Assembly (NCBI RefSeq): GCF_032854445.1
Contig: NC_088295.1
Coordinates: 13,007,385-13,071,384, forward strand
From: Liolophura sinensis
Taxonomy: Eukaryota > Mollusca > Polyplacophora > Chitonida > Chitonidae
Length of the DNA stretch: 64,000 nucleotides
Direction: 5' to 3'
Part shown: positions 25,022 through 36,284 of the stretch, in pieces
How the letters are laid out: each line of letters starts with the position of its first letter
How positions within the stretch are numbered: position 1 is the first letter of the stretch
Notes under the pieces: model-generated
The model's database searches: none
Told to the model about the DNA's origin: nothing
Seen by the model: only the letters and a program-made list of their open reading frames with translations
Program-made: the position numbers and the translations under genes

Positions 25022-28000
25022 CTGGAAAAATGGAACAGGTATTTCACTTAGAAAACCGCTGTTTTTGGTAACATGCAGTGTTTTTTGGTAACCTCACATG
25101 GGAGAAATCTCAGAGGCAGGACAAACACTTATAGCATCAGAAGCATCATGAGTACATCTAACTCACTGGCTAATTTAGAAGCAGAATACAGAACTTGAAG
25201 CATTCAGGTTCTAGGCCCCCACATGATGAATGTTTTTTACACTACCTGGCAGTTTCACAATTTTCCACTGGTACAACGTAACGAAAGTTGCAGAAAAGGA
25301 CAGGTGGATGACAGATGACATATGGACAGAAGGATGACAGATTGCAGAGGCACAGACAGATGACAGACTGATGGCAGATGGACAGACAGATGACAGATGG
25401 ATGACAGACAGATGACAGGCAGATGACAGATGAATGACAGAAGGACAGATGGCTGACAGAGGCACAGACAGATGACAGAAGGACAGACTGATGACGGATG
25501 AAAGACTGATGACAGATAAGAAAACCGCTGTTTTTGGTAACATGCATTTATTTCCTCACATGGGAGAAATCTCAGAGGCAGGACAAACACTTATAGCATC
25601 AGAAGCACCATGAGTACATCTAACTCACTGGCTGATTTAGAAGCAGAATACAGAACTTGAAGCATTCAGGTTCCAAGCCCCCCCATGATGAATGTCTTTT
25701 ACACTACCTGACAGTTTCACACTTTTCCACTGGTACAACGTAACTAAAGTTTGAGAAAAGGACAGATGACATATGTGACAGACGGATGACAGATGGCAGA
25801 GGCACAGACAGATGACAGATGGATGGCAGGCTTATGGCAGATGGACAGACAGAGGCACAGACGGATGACAGATAGATGACAGATAGATGACAGATGGACA
25901 GACACAGACAGACGGATGACACAGACAGATGACAGAAGGAGAGACAGATGACAGAGGTACAGGCTGATGACAGATGGATGACAAAGGCACAGACAGATGA
26001 CAGAGGCACAGACAGATGATAGATGGATGACAGAAGGACAGATGACAGAGGCACAGACAGATGATAGATAGGCAGAAGGATTGAAAGATAACAGATGAAC
26101 GGACGGGTGACAGATGGACTAACAGACATACATATGTTTCAATGTAACACAATCCTTTCATCAATTAAAAAAAAATTATAAATAATTCTCTCAAATTCTA
26201 CATGTATGTAAACTGTTCATTTATTTATTTATTTGACTGATGTTTTAAGCCAAGCTCAAGAATATTTGACTTATACTACAGCAACTAGCATAATGGTGGG
26301 AGGAAACTGGGCAGAGCCAAGGGGGGAAACCCACGGCCATCCGCAGGCTGCTGGCAGACCTTCCCATTTCCTGCCCGAGAGGATAAACTGTTCATTTAAA
26401 AGCATAACATGTTTTCCTTAGTGCACCTGTTATCCCTTATCCAACTAACTGGAGCTGTACCTGTTCAAGGCTCATTTTCAAATTGAGAAATACCCTTTCA
26501 TTGACCAATATCTGTGTTAAAATTTTAAATCTCATCCAATGAATTTCATCTTAAAAAGATCCAAGGTCATTTATCTTGCTGGTGTACTTACATCCTATTT
26601 ACATAAGTGAAATATTCTTGAGTATGGGGTAAAACATCAATCAAATAAATATTTACATATCCACATTTAGTCTGTCTTTCATAAAATCTAAGACATTCCA
26701 TAGTTCTGGTAAGGCGTTATAACTAATGACTTGGAGAATAGGCCAAAGTCACCGACATGAAATGGTTCTACAGACTGGATGACTGATTATGTGAAATAAA
26801 TCAAGTTAACATTGTCTGAACAGTTAAAAATAGGAGTGTTATTGATGTAGACACAAGAAAGCACCATCTACATATACATGATAAACTACACTCAGGGGCC
26901 AAGCATGGGGCCAAGGCCAGTAATGGTAAATGTAATGCATAGCGCTGATCAGCCCAGTCCTTTCAGCAAAAGACAAGAGGCACTTAAGGCAGACAGAACG
27001 CAATCGAAATGTCTGTGACAACTGTCCATAATCAATGAACCACGAACTACTATCTGGGCCATCCTCATGTTATCTGACTAAAGTCCTCTTCATTAGGGTT
27101 CACTAGCTATTGGTATGCAATCTGATCATGACATTCCACAATCCAAATCTCAGATACCAGACATCTCTAATGCAAGAAATTCTTCATGAATGCTACTGCA
27201 AAATTTTAAAATTACTTTGCTTAATGTTAAAATTATACAAATAAAAGTGCCCTAGCTATGCACTATACAACATGTACTTCCACCTCCCATACAAGCAATC
27301 TTATTCATCAATGTAAAAGAGTGGTCTTCCAAATATAGTTTTAAATATCAAGGAAGTTGTCTGTGTCCCAAAAAGATCTTTTGCACAAAAGAAATACTAA
27401 GTTCTGTGCAAATTATGCTCTGGGGCAGAACTTCCTTCATGTTTAAATCAGGACTTAGGAGGGTCGAAGGCTGCATCAAAAGGCCATTTTCAGTTTGTTG
27501 TAACATATAGAACGACACTAAACTTAATACTTTTGTGCACATATACACTCAAATAGTACGTTTTAAACTGTAGAAACAAAAAATGCAAGGAGCTATTACG
27601 TTTGGACTAATTTTAATGAAATCTCTACCTGAATGAATAACTCACCTCCTTTATACCCTCAGAGTGGGTGGATCATGAAAGTAGTGTGCACATTGTTAAG
27701 TAAAAATTATACAAATTTCAAAAAATCCTGTTTACCTTTGTCAGGTTCCTGGCCAACTTCCTGTCTGAAGTATTCATAATCATCATCATCATCACCTGTA
27801 TCCTGAGCTCCTGATAATTACAAATCATACACTGATCAAATGACTGACAGACTTACAAAGACTGCTACATTGATTATTTGATTGTTTCAAGGCCTCATGG
27901 GAGTAAATATTCTCCAAAATAAACCTTACTGACAAATTCTGTAACACAAATGTATGTACACAGGTAGTCAGCACTAAATAACATCCTTGTGTGTGTGTGT

Positions 28001-31000
28001 GTGCATGTGTGTGCTTGTGTGTGTGTGCGTGGGTGCGTGTGCATGCGCGTGCATGCGTGTGTGTGTGTGTGTATGTATGTATGTATATTTGGGGTTTTAT
28101 GTTGTACTTTGGGGTTTTACGTCGTACAATTTTTCAGTCACAAGACGACAAGGAGTCATTCGGTGTGCATGAACAGTATATACTGTCTACTCTTGTAGCA
28201 GAGCTGCCGCCACTGAAGTGTTATGCCAAAGACACCAGACATGACACCCCAACCAGTCTCATTAAACTGACACTAAGCCAACCAGTTTTGTTTCCTTGTT
28301 CTAACCAAATGAGGCAGCAACAAGTACAATTTTTGAAGTCTTTGGTATGACCTGACCCAGGTTTGATCCCAGGTCTCCTGACTTCGAGGCAACCTAACAA
28401 TTAGGCCACCAAAGCAGTCCTAAATTATGAATTAAGACACAACAGCCCTCACTATACACGTAAACAAATCATGGAAATTCAAATGAACAATACTACATAC
28501 TGTACAACAGGTGTCCAATTACACATACACTTTCTGCCTTGCTTATTCAAATGGTTATTCCTGACATTCTGTAACAGATCTTGTCTAAGAACATCATTAT
28601 ATGTAGCCTTTTCCACATTACTCAGTACTGGTGAAAAATTTCATCACAACTGTAGCACTTTAATAAAACATGCCATGTATAATAATGAACGTAGACATTC
28701 TACTGAACCATTCACTCTCACCTTCAGAATTATAGCCATCATCATCTGTCTCTGTCTTCCTATCTTTCATTCCGGACAAACTTTTCTTCTTGTGTTCTTC
28801 TTTTGCCAACTCTTTCTTTCTTACATTTTCAGACTGCTCCTGTTTTCTTAACATCTTAATATTCCTAAATAAGAAAGTCTTGTAATGAACAGGCTATATA
28901 TATACATGCTATGTGTTACATATCTGTAAAGTAAAATTATCAACAGGGAGTTTAATACCACATACAAATGCCTGGAGGAATAATTTCAAGTTATCACAGT
29001 AAGGTTAATAGTAGGCCTGCACAACAAAGGCAAACTTATGCTTGTGTGATTTTAATGGGATTTTTTTTCTATTTCAACCACAACGAAGGTACACATTTCA
29101 TCTCATTCTTAGAATTTTACAGTTCTTCAAAAGATTTTACTCAAGAATATTTCACTTATACGACAGCGGCCAGCATTATGGTGGGAGGAAACCGGGCAGA
29201 GCCCGGGGAAAATCCACGACCATCCACTGGTTGCTGGAAGACCTTCCCACTTACGGCCGGAGAGGAAGCCAGCATGAGCTGGACTTGAACTCACAGCGAC
29301 CGCATTGGTGAGAGGCCTCTGGGTGATTACGCTGCGCTAGCGCACTAACCGACTGAGCCTTGGAGGCCACGATAGGATAATATGCTATTAATTACAAATT
29401 TGCAGCACCAAAAGAAATATTTTATTTTATGTATATATGTAAGTTATATTTTATTTCTCTCTGAAAGTGCATTTGAATTTTTAGGGCAAATACAATTCTA
29501 TTTTACTTTACTGGTATTTTTTCATGCCAGGAGTGGAGAACTTCTCATGTAATACTCACACAGTTAAATGTAACTCAAGACATATGGCAAATGATTTGAA
29601 AATTCAACGTTACATGTATGTGTGTATGAGAGGAGTCCACATCTCATTTTGCATCACATATATTGTTCCAGTTCTTGTTATCAGTCTACCCTAATTCCTC
29701 AACCTATTCACATATAAAAGAGCAACTTTCAATGTGATTTATGCACCTTTTCAATTTAATATTGGAAACAAAACTACATTAGTTGGATAGGCCAATTTCA
29801 GGGCTTCACAAAAAGTATAATTTCAATGGTCTGCTCAGAATAATGCCTTCAGAATATGCTTGAATAAACACCTTGCATACATGTGAAAAGGTTGAAGAAT
29901 TACAGTAGTGGTTTACACATGTATGATGTTTATCTCATATATGTAATACAGCAAGCTAAAACCACCTGAAACAAAGACCTGGAAAATACCTTTTCTTTTC
30001 TCTCATTGCCTTCAAATTTGCCATGTCTTGTGAAGTTTTCTGAATGAACTCGTGGAACATGACTTCTCCCTCACACATACCTTCCTCAATCTTTACAAGT
30101 TTTAGGGTTAGCCGAGGTCCAACCTCTGTTAGTCTGTCAACAAAAACACATCAGAGACTCACATCTTTACTGGTGTGACTTATAAGAACAGAATCCAATC
30201 CCAGACATATGCTTTTATCTCTACCAATATGTACATGTATCTTTCCAAAAATGCTTGGGCATTCATATCTGTCCGTGGATCGCTTTTGCTATCAACTTTA
30301 TTTTTCCGGCATAGACTCTTATCTTTTTGAACCACTTCCTCGATGGACATGGTATTTTGCTTTTCATGCCATGGCTCAAACAACTGCAATTTTCAACAAC
30401 ACCGCCATATTCCATACTAACATTTCAATAATTGGTACCTGCACTTCTGAGTGTCGGGGCCACCATTCACTTCTTGTGTGGACCCCTAGCCAACAGGATT
30501 GCATACGTTGCCTCATTAAGGTTAGCATAAATTACCTCATCATCTCAATGCCATTGTCACCTGATACCATTGTCTGTCCACACCTGATTGTACTATACCC
30601 ACACCTGATTGCACTATGTCCACACATGAATGCATGATGTCCACACCTGACTGCACTATGCCCACATCTGATTGCCTTATGTCCATACCAGGTCACCAAA
30701 CTGTGCTTGTGTGTGGACACCAGGTCACCTGATACATTCTGTGTGAACACCAGGTCATTGTGTGGTCACCTGATACATTGTGTGTGGACACCAGGTTGAC
30801 AGATACATTGCATGAGAACACCAGGTCACCAGATACATTGCTTGTGGACATTATGTCATCAGACTCACCTGATAGCCCTCTGTGTGGACATCATGTCATC
30901 AGACTCACCTAGTGGCATTCTGCAGACATCATATCATCAGACTCACGTGGTAGCCCTCTGTGTGGACACCATGCCATCAGACTCACATGACAGCACTCTG

Positions 31001-34000
31001 CGTAGACAAGACGTCATCAGACTCACCTGATAGCCCTCTGTGTGGACACCATGTCATCAGGCTACCTAAAAGCCCTCTGTGTAGACACGAAGTCATCTGA
31101 CTCACCTGATGGGATTTTGTGTGGACATCATGTCATCACTCACCTGATTGCACTCTGTGTAGACTTGAGGTTTCCACGACTCGACACGGACTGTGGCAGA
31201 GTGACCTCATTATCAGGTCCATCCTGCTCTCCTTCACTCTCCGAAACATTTCCTCTGTGAAATGAATCAAAGGATTTGATTGGGGCTGCAATAACTGTAT
31301 GCTACACTTATTCCTAAACTAGGTTATTTATTTATTTATTGATTGGTGATTTACACAGTACTTAAGGATATTTCACTTATACGACAGCAACCAGCATTAC
31401 TGTGAGGTTAAAATGGGCAGAGCCTGAGGAAAACTAGTTCAGTAGATCAACATCTACAAAATTAGACTCCGTATCAAATGCAAGAACTATTTTTATTAAA
31501 AAAGCCAGAATCAGACTAGTCTGTATGGCCTGTAAATACCACTTGTGAAGTTGAAAGTTATATGAATCACCAAGTTTGTGACCTTCGCCTTGAAAAAGTA
31601 AGAGAAATAGTTTAAAGTCAGGGAAATGCATCCCGCAGATCAAGGACCATAACTCTGCAAGTATATAAATGGTTGTCTGTCCCTGAGGGGACAAGCCAGT
31701 GTATACAACTGTTAGCTCGGACTTACTGCATCAGGTACTCATCCACATCTGCAAATTTGCCAAGGTCAGGTAGTTTGGCCTTGATTAACTTCTTTACTGG
31801 GCGACTCAACCCCACCGGTTTGATAGAGATCATGCTGTGGAGCAGAAGGGATGCAACCACTTAACACATTTGAGAAATTATACAAAATTTACAAAAACCG
31901 GAACAAAATCATCAGCATCTGACAGTATATAAATTTTAACAAAAAATATCGCTTTACTCCAGGTCATTTTGCTAGAATTCACTATCAAGTTTAACTGACA
32001 AATAATACAATATTATACTTACTAATGCCGCATAGTGACAGTCTTATCCTCAGCCTCATAGTTTAGCAAGATACATCTTTTGATATGGTCTAACTTCACC
32101 TACAAAAAAAACATTAACATTTGTCCATGTGAGCACTTCAACTGTCATTCAACAGTCAATCTTTTGATATTTTAGACGTAAAGCAAAAAATATACCTTGT
32201 CAAAAAACCTTGTCAAAAAACAATTTTAATACATATAATATTCCTTTTGTGGGTAACACTTACATAAATGTCTATCTAACACATACAGCTATTTACAGAA
32301 TGTACATTAAATGTAAGATGAAAAACAAAATAGAAGCTTTCAGGTAAAACTAAAAACCTTACCTGGTTCACACTGATTGATGGAAACATGTTTTGGAACA
32401 TGGTGGTCATAAGCTTAAGATGAAGTCCCTCCCCGCTGAAGTTGTTCATGACTAGCAGAGGAGGATGGTTAAATATCATAGGATTCATGCTCTGTTTCTT
32501 CAATGACGACAAGATGTCTTTGGCCAGAGAAAAAGATTGCACTTTAAAAGTCAATGTGGGACCTTTAGGTGCCCTGGCTATCTTCATATTAGTGGATATC
32601 TCAGTCTTTGTCAAGATCACAAAATGTGAAACATTCAAAGCCCCAGCCACATTAACAAAGTCTTTCAGCACATTCTTCTTTCGCACCTGAAAATTGAGGA
32701 CAAAACATTATCAGTATTACATCTTTAACAATCTCATTCATCATTCGCAACAAATTCTGAACTCAGAAATAAACCTTACAAACTGTAAAGAATTTGCATT
32801 TAGAAAATGAAAGTTCCAGACATTATATCTGCGCAAGTCTTCCTTTAAAAACTTTGTCATTGTTTTATGCACTGCACAATTAGTATTTAGGGTTTAGGGT
32901 GATCAAAGTAAGTGAAAGTGTAGGTTACAGATAGTGTAGTTTAAACACACCTGTAGATGCCTGGCTGTGTAAGGCTCCATCAACTTGCGTATGTCCATTT
33001 CAAGTATTTTTATGTTTTTCCCAACATGACCTCGATGAAAGACAAATGAATGTGGAGCACTCTTATAATGGTCCTCTTGATTGCCCAACTGTTGCTTCCG
33101 GGCTGCTTTCACAGCACGACCCTTGAACAATCACATTCACATAAACTGCAATAAATACTTAAATACTTTTACTCGCACAAACTTGTAGAATGGAAATCAT
33201 CCAACAACTGACTGGATTACCAACTCGAGGAGTTTCCTGCAAACTTTCTAGTATATAAATGTCCATATAGATATCTATTTACTTATATTTATTTAATTGA
33301 CTGTTGCTTAACACCACATGGATACTGTCTGGCGATTCATCATGACAAATGAAATAGACCAGTGATGGATCTCACAGTGAAAAGCAATATTACACAGTCA
33401 TTAAACATAGACAAGCATTCAAACTATACGCATAACCGTGAACCCATGCACAATAAAGCACTACAGCTTTCAAGAAAGTAAAAAGAAAATACTGCAGTCT
33501 TATTGAATACAATGGAATAGGCTTATGCTTACAATATCCATGAGTGAATGAGCGTTTGAGGTTTAATGCCTTACTTAAGAATTTTTTAGTTGTATGATGA
33601 TTTAGGAGTCCTTAGAGTGCATGTAATGTGAATCCTTGTTGCAGGACAGATTTCCACTGCTCTATTATCTAGTGCTGCTTCAATGAGACAACTAACCAAA
33701 GGCAAGTAAGCTACCCCACCAGAGTAATTGTACTGAAACAGGTCAACCAGTCACTGCACTATGCCCTTAAAGCTAAACGCCTAGCCAGGAATTACAACTT
33801 CCTCTCTCAAGCTCTTAGGTGTGACTCGACCCAGGAATGACCCTGGATCTACTGCTCCCGAAACGGAACCTCTACCAACTGTGTTATCAGGGCCGGTCAG
33901 TACATACATGTATAGTGCGTGTACAGGTGTGTACTTCAAGTCCAGCTCATGCTGGCTTCCACTCCAGTCGTAAGTGGGAAGGTCTCTCAGCAACCTGCGG

Positions 34001-36093
34001 ATGGTTGTGAGTTTCCCCCAGGCTGTGCCCGGTTTCCTCCCACCATAATGCTGGCCGCCGTCGTATAAGTGAAATATTCTTGAGTATGGCGTTAAACACC
34101 AATCAAATAAATAAATAAATAAACATGTGTGTAACTTGAGCACACACATATTCCTACTTTTTCCTTTGTATCCTATTTACAACTAAATTATCTCACTACT
34201 TGCCCTTTTTGAACACCCTGGTGGTAAATAGTGGAAAATACAGAACTATCTTTCTACTATAAAAATGGCATTTTACACAGCCTAGCTGGAAATAATGTAT
34301 TGTTTTTAAAATATTGTGCTGCAAGTTTATTTTTTAAAGATATTGGGCTTGGGTGCTTACACAACGTTGTATAGAGAAATTAAATTAATAGAAATGAAAG
34401 AGAACACAATGGTCACTGATGGTTAACTGTGTACATCATTCTGCTCTGAATTAATGACTTCTGCTTAATTGTAAGGCTTAAGACAGTGTTTTTTATATGT
34501 TTATACCGGTCAGTACACAAGTCAAATCATTTAAAAAATACTATTTTGCAGTAATTTTTTAAAAATTTTATGATTGGTCACATTTCCCACTAAATACTGT
34601 TTGATACACACATACACAATTGCAAAATGACAGGTCTACTTAATGTTCAAGTGTGATTCTCACTTTCAGTGTGATCAGAAAAATCAACCCTTCTTACAAA
34701 GTGAGTGAGTGAGTGTTTGAGGTTTACCTTTGTAATTAACACTTTTTCAATCATATGATGACAAAGGAGTCCTTAGAGTGCTTGTAGTATGCCTTCTTGT
34801 TGCAGTATGGATTTCCACTTCTCTTTTAACTACTGCTGCTTCACTGAGACGGCTTACCAAAGGCAAGTAAGCTACCCCGCCCGAGCCATTATATGTCAAC
34901 CAAGGAAGTTTTAAGGTCTTTGGTGTGACCAGACCCATGACTGACCCTGAATCTACCGCTCCCAAAGTGGGCCCCTGCTTACACATGATCATGTTTTCAC
35001 AAGATGATAGCATATTACGTGAGCAGGCAAATCAGGCCAAAAACTGCTTTCCAGTTTCTGGTCTCCGGTCTAGGGGCGCTTACGATTATAGGGTGTACAT
35101 TTGTGACAAAAATAACATGGTCAAATTTAAAAATCAATAGTCTGCATATGTATAATAGTGCACTTTCACTTTAGATCCACATTCTGGAACCACAAATTTG
35201 GGTTAAACTTTGTCAAATCTCCTCTTTTTGTGTGCACTGGCCTCCTGTGATAGCTGGGAAAGTGATGATACGAAAGTGAGGCTCTCGTGCCTAGCCTTGT
35301 GAAAATGTGTCGCCTTATTTTGCCCCATTAAAAAAAAAATGTTTTGCTTCTCACAGAACGCGTGTACCTCAATATCGGCTCTAACTAAAAAAAAAAACAG
35401 CCTTTTTTGAAGCAAGTAGCTTCTGAGATAGTGGCTAAGGGTACAGAAAATTATTTTTCTTAGTGTGATCTGGCTTGTATGTTATTATCTTGGAGTGGTT
35501 TCAGATTAAATCATGAAAAAAGATCACATCAGGTTGATGTTACTTTTGTACGTTACACAAGATAATTGTATTCTGAATGATTCTAGCGATGTTTTGTTTG
35601 TTTTTTTTTTTTGAAAGAGAAACAGACTATAATTTGGAATCGGTTTGAGAATGTTTACCTGACTGAAAGGTATTACATAACCAGCAACAACAAAGAAAAA
35701 GATAACGTGGTCGGGTACAGGGAGTCTTTGGCCGCTGACCGCAGATGCAGGTGGGGCTAGATCAGGTAAGTTGAATAAGGATCAAATACATAACAATAAC
35801 GGCGAATAACGTCACATTATTGTGTAGGTTAGACACCGGTGTTTCCGTACAATCGTAAGCGCCCTAGGTCTTTGAATTCCCAAGAGGTGATCGGGTATGG
35901 TCCGATAATTGATGTCAACAAGATGTTGTTGTTGTTGTAAAAATGGGTGAGTTCGGTCATTTTCAGTGACATATTCTTAACACAGTGTAATGCGTGTGGA
36001 TTATGATTCTTCTTGACACAACCTAATAATAACAGCCAATTTTGTCCCTAGTTTTTCCAAAGTCAACTATCTTACCACTCGTTTTCTTCCCAT
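24708..36093 (-). CDS. PPAN: PPAN (Peter Pan/SSF1), complete ten-exon gene
   Basis: Brix-domain protein needed in the nucleolus for pre-60S ribosome assembly and 27S/32S pre-rRNA processing. Coding exons on the minus strand: 36093-36076, 33121-32951, 32686-32363, 32099-32023, 31834-31727, 31254-31144, 30133-29990, 28864-28722, 27810-27736, 25021-24708. All introns are GT-AG, phases agree throughout, and the total is 494 codons plus TGA, against about 473 in the human protein. The start MGRKRV joins GRAVKAARKQQ. Recognisable family blocks are PHSFVFHRGHVGKNI, VMEP-like KLMEPYTARHLQ, HFVILTKTEIS, KGPTLTFKV, MFQNMFPSISVNQ, IKRCILLNY, LTEVGPRLTLKLVKI, KKKSLSGMK and the acidic DDDDDYEYFRQ (residues about 372-382), then a Lys/Arg-rich nucleolar-type tail. 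It is divergent from PFDN1 with 146 bp between ATGs. Introns carry SINEs and minisatellites. Confidence 0.96.
25049..26135. repeat. Tandemly duplicated block with GACAGATG minisatellites, in PPAN intron 9
   Basis: A unique-looking segment (AAAACCGCTGTTTTTGGTAA, CACATGGGAGAAATC, GCATTCAGGTTC) occurs at about 25049-25250 and again at about 25521-25745, 462 bp apart. Each copy is followed by an array of GACAGATGACAGATGG-like units (about 25290-25520 and 25760-26130). Long minus-strand frames here translate as Ser/Cys/Val/Pro repeats and are not genes. Confidence 0.88.
26218..26390 (-). repeat. SINE family A, tail and core, in PPAN intron 9
   Basis: TTTATTTATTTGACTGATG, then TAATGGTGGGAGGAAAC and CATCCGCAGGCTGCTGGCAG. 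The tRNA-like head is missing. Confidence 0.75.
26599..26660 (+). repeat. SINE family A 3' fragment
   Basis: AAGTGAAATATTCTTGAGTA, then AAACATCAATCAAATAAATA. This is the terminal part only, opposite in orientation to the copy at 26218. Confidence 0.65.
27736..27810 (-). CDS. PPAN: PPAN exon 9
   Basis: 75 nt. Acceptor TTATCAG|GA and donor ACAAAG|GTAAAC. Encodes the acidic stretch DDDDDYEYFRQEVGQEPD. Confidence 0.93.
27987..28082. repeat. (GT)n/(GTAT)n microsatellite
   Basis: Interrupted GT repeat with GCGT/GCAT variants ending in GTAT units. Cys/Val frames across it are artefacts. Confidence 0.9.
28090..28421 (-). repeat. SINE family B, in PPAN intron 8
   Basis: The body contains CGCCACTGAAGTGTTATGCC and ACACCAGACATGACACCCCA. 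On the minus strand the head reads TGGTGGCCTAATTGTTAGG (A-box-like), and GGGATCAAACCTGGG is the B-box-like part. Confidence 0.8.
28722..28864 (-). CDS. PPAN: PPAN exon 8
   Basis: 143 nt. Acceptor TATTTAG|G and donor TGAAG|GTGAGA. Encodes the basic helical linker (RKQEQSENVRKKELAKEEHK, then KKSLSGMKD), matching the RKKSLEGMKK block of vertebrate PPAN. Confidence 0.93.
29139..29372 (-). repeat. SINE family A, in PPAN intron 7
   Basis: Nearly complete but without the tail: CTCAAGAATATTTCACTTAT, CCAGCATTATGGTGGGAGG, through to a head with CTAACCGACTGAGC. About 130 bp upstream of the exon 7 donor on the gene strand's downstream side, and well clear of splice sites. Confidence 0.85.
29990..30133 (-). 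CDS. PPAN: PPAN exon 7
   Basis: 144 nt. Acceptor TTGACAG|A and donor AAAAG|GTATTT. Encodes LTEVGPRLTLKLVKIEEG, then GEVMFHEFIQKT, the C-terminal end of the Brix domain. Confidence 0.94.
30540..31143. repeat. Minisatellite repeating the PPAN exon 6 end and its splice donor
   Basis: About seven units of 38-41 bp, next to exon 6, each contain the complement of CAGAGGGCTATCAGGTGAGT. The true donor at 31143 is the first copy. Further along (about 30590-30860) the period shortens to about 30 and then 21-24 bp, with ACCAGGTCACCTGATACATT and CACACCTGATTGCACTATG. At least six downstream copies keep GTGAGT. Confidence 0.88.
31144..31254 (-). CDS. PPAN: PPAN exon 6
   Basis: 111 nt. Acceptor TTTCACAG|A and donor ATCAG|GTGAGT. 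Encodes GNVSESEGEQDGPDNEVTLP and RGNLKSTQSAIR. The exon end and donor form the first unit of the tandem repeat that fills the start of the next intron (30540-31143). Confidence 0.92.
31325..31437 (-). repeat. SINE family A fragment, in PPAN intron 5
   Basis: TTTATTTATTGATTGGTGATT, then TTTCACTTATACGACAGC and GGGCAGAGCCTGAGG. Tail and part of the core only. Confidence 0.7.
31727..31834 (-). CDS. PPAN: PPAN exon 5
   Basis: 108 nt. Acceptor TCCACAG|C and donor ATGCA|GTAAGT. Encodes ISIKPVGLSRPVKKLIKAKL and LGKFADVDEYLMQ, equivalent to the family's YSIKVVPVG...KKL block. Confidence 0.92.
32023..32099 (-). CDS. PPAN: PPAN exon 4
   Basis: 77 nt, starting after TTTGTAG and ending CATTA|GTAAGT. Encodes VKLDHIKRCILLNYEAED and the start of RHY, a family block within the Brix domain. 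Confidence 0.93.
32363..32686 (-). CDS. PPAN: PPAN exon 3
   Basis: 324 nt, phase 0. Acceptor TTTTCAG|GTG and donor AACCAG|GTAAGG. Encodes the most conserved Brix part: KKNVLKDFVNVAG, HFVILTKTE, KGPTLTFKV, HPPLLVMNNF, MFQNMFPSI. Confidence 0.96.
32951..33121 (-). CDS. PPAN: PPAN exon 2
   Basis: 171 nt, phase 0 at both ends. Acceptor GTTCAAG|GGT and donor CTACAG|GTGTGT. Encodes the start of the Brix domain (SFVFHRGHVGKNIK, LMEPYTARHLQ). The acceptor lacks a strong pyrimidine tract. Confidence 0.93.
33541..33905 (-). repeat. tRNA-derived SINE, family C, in PPAN intron 1
   Basis: Starts GAGTGAATGAGCGTTTGAGG. Contains AGGAGTCCTTAGAGTGC and CCAAAGGCAAGTAAGCTACC. The right end is, on the minus strand, a tRNA-like head (CACAGTTGGTAGAGGTTCC, GATCCAGGGTCATTCC). 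A second copy lies at 34700-34975. It directly abuts a family A copy. Confidence 0.7.
33940..34126 (+). repeat. SINE family A, in PPAN intron 1
   Basis: Core CCTGCGGATGGTTGTG, TTTCCTCCCACCATAATGC, then GGCGTTAAACACCAATCAAA and an AATA-repeat tail. The head is truncated at the B-box region (CTTCAAGTCCAGC). Confidence 0.88.
34700..34978 (-). repeat. SINE family C, second copy, in PPAN intron 1
   Basis: GAGTGAGTGTTTGAGG, AAGGAGTCCTTAGAGTGC, CCAAAGGCAAGTAAGCTACC, TGGTGTGACCAGACCCATG. It lacks the outer part of the tRNA-like head present in the copy at 33541. Confidence 0.7.
36076..36093 (-). CDS. PPAN: PPAN exon 1 (coding part)
   Basis: 18 coding nt, MGRKRV, ending GAGTG|GTAAGA. Phase 0. The ATG lies 146 bp from the divergent PFDN1 ATG. 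Confidence 0.9.
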
Positions 36094-36239
36094 GTTATCA
36101 GAAAAATTGTTGCACGTGGGTCAGACAGTTGGACAGTTGGAAAAAGGACAAGGACTCGTACTTTACTATGACACGTTATTTCAATTGAGTGAATAAGGGA
36201 CGAGTCTCTACAAGGTACTTCCGGCAAGTTACAAGCATC
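36094..36239. promoter_or_regulatory. Shared bidirectional PPAN/PFDN1 promoter region
   Basis: Only 146 bp separate the two start codons, so both transcription starts and 5' UTRs must lie here or just upstream of the first coding exons. An ETS-type motif (ACTTCCGG, complement CCGGAAGT) is at 36217-36224, 15 bp before the PFDN1 ATG. No TATA box is clear. ETS/GABPA sites in TATA-less head-to-head housekeeping promoters are well known. That this one is used is inference. Confidence 0.7.
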
Positions 36240-36284
36240 ATGGCGACTCGAGCGGGGATACCAGTGGATATGGAATTGAAAAAG
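36240..36284 (+). CDS. PFDN1: PFDN1 exon 1 (coding part)
   Basis: 15 codons, MATRAGIPVDMELKK, ending AAAAAG|GTATAA. The ATG context CATCATGG is favourable. Phase 0. Confidence 0.92.

Noticed and set aside
25211..26164. Several minus-strand frames rich in Ser, Cys, Val and His
   Set aside because: Translations of the GACAGATG minisatellite inside PPAN intron 9.
27987..28350. Cys/Val-rich frames
   Set aside because: They cross a GT microsatellite and a SINE.
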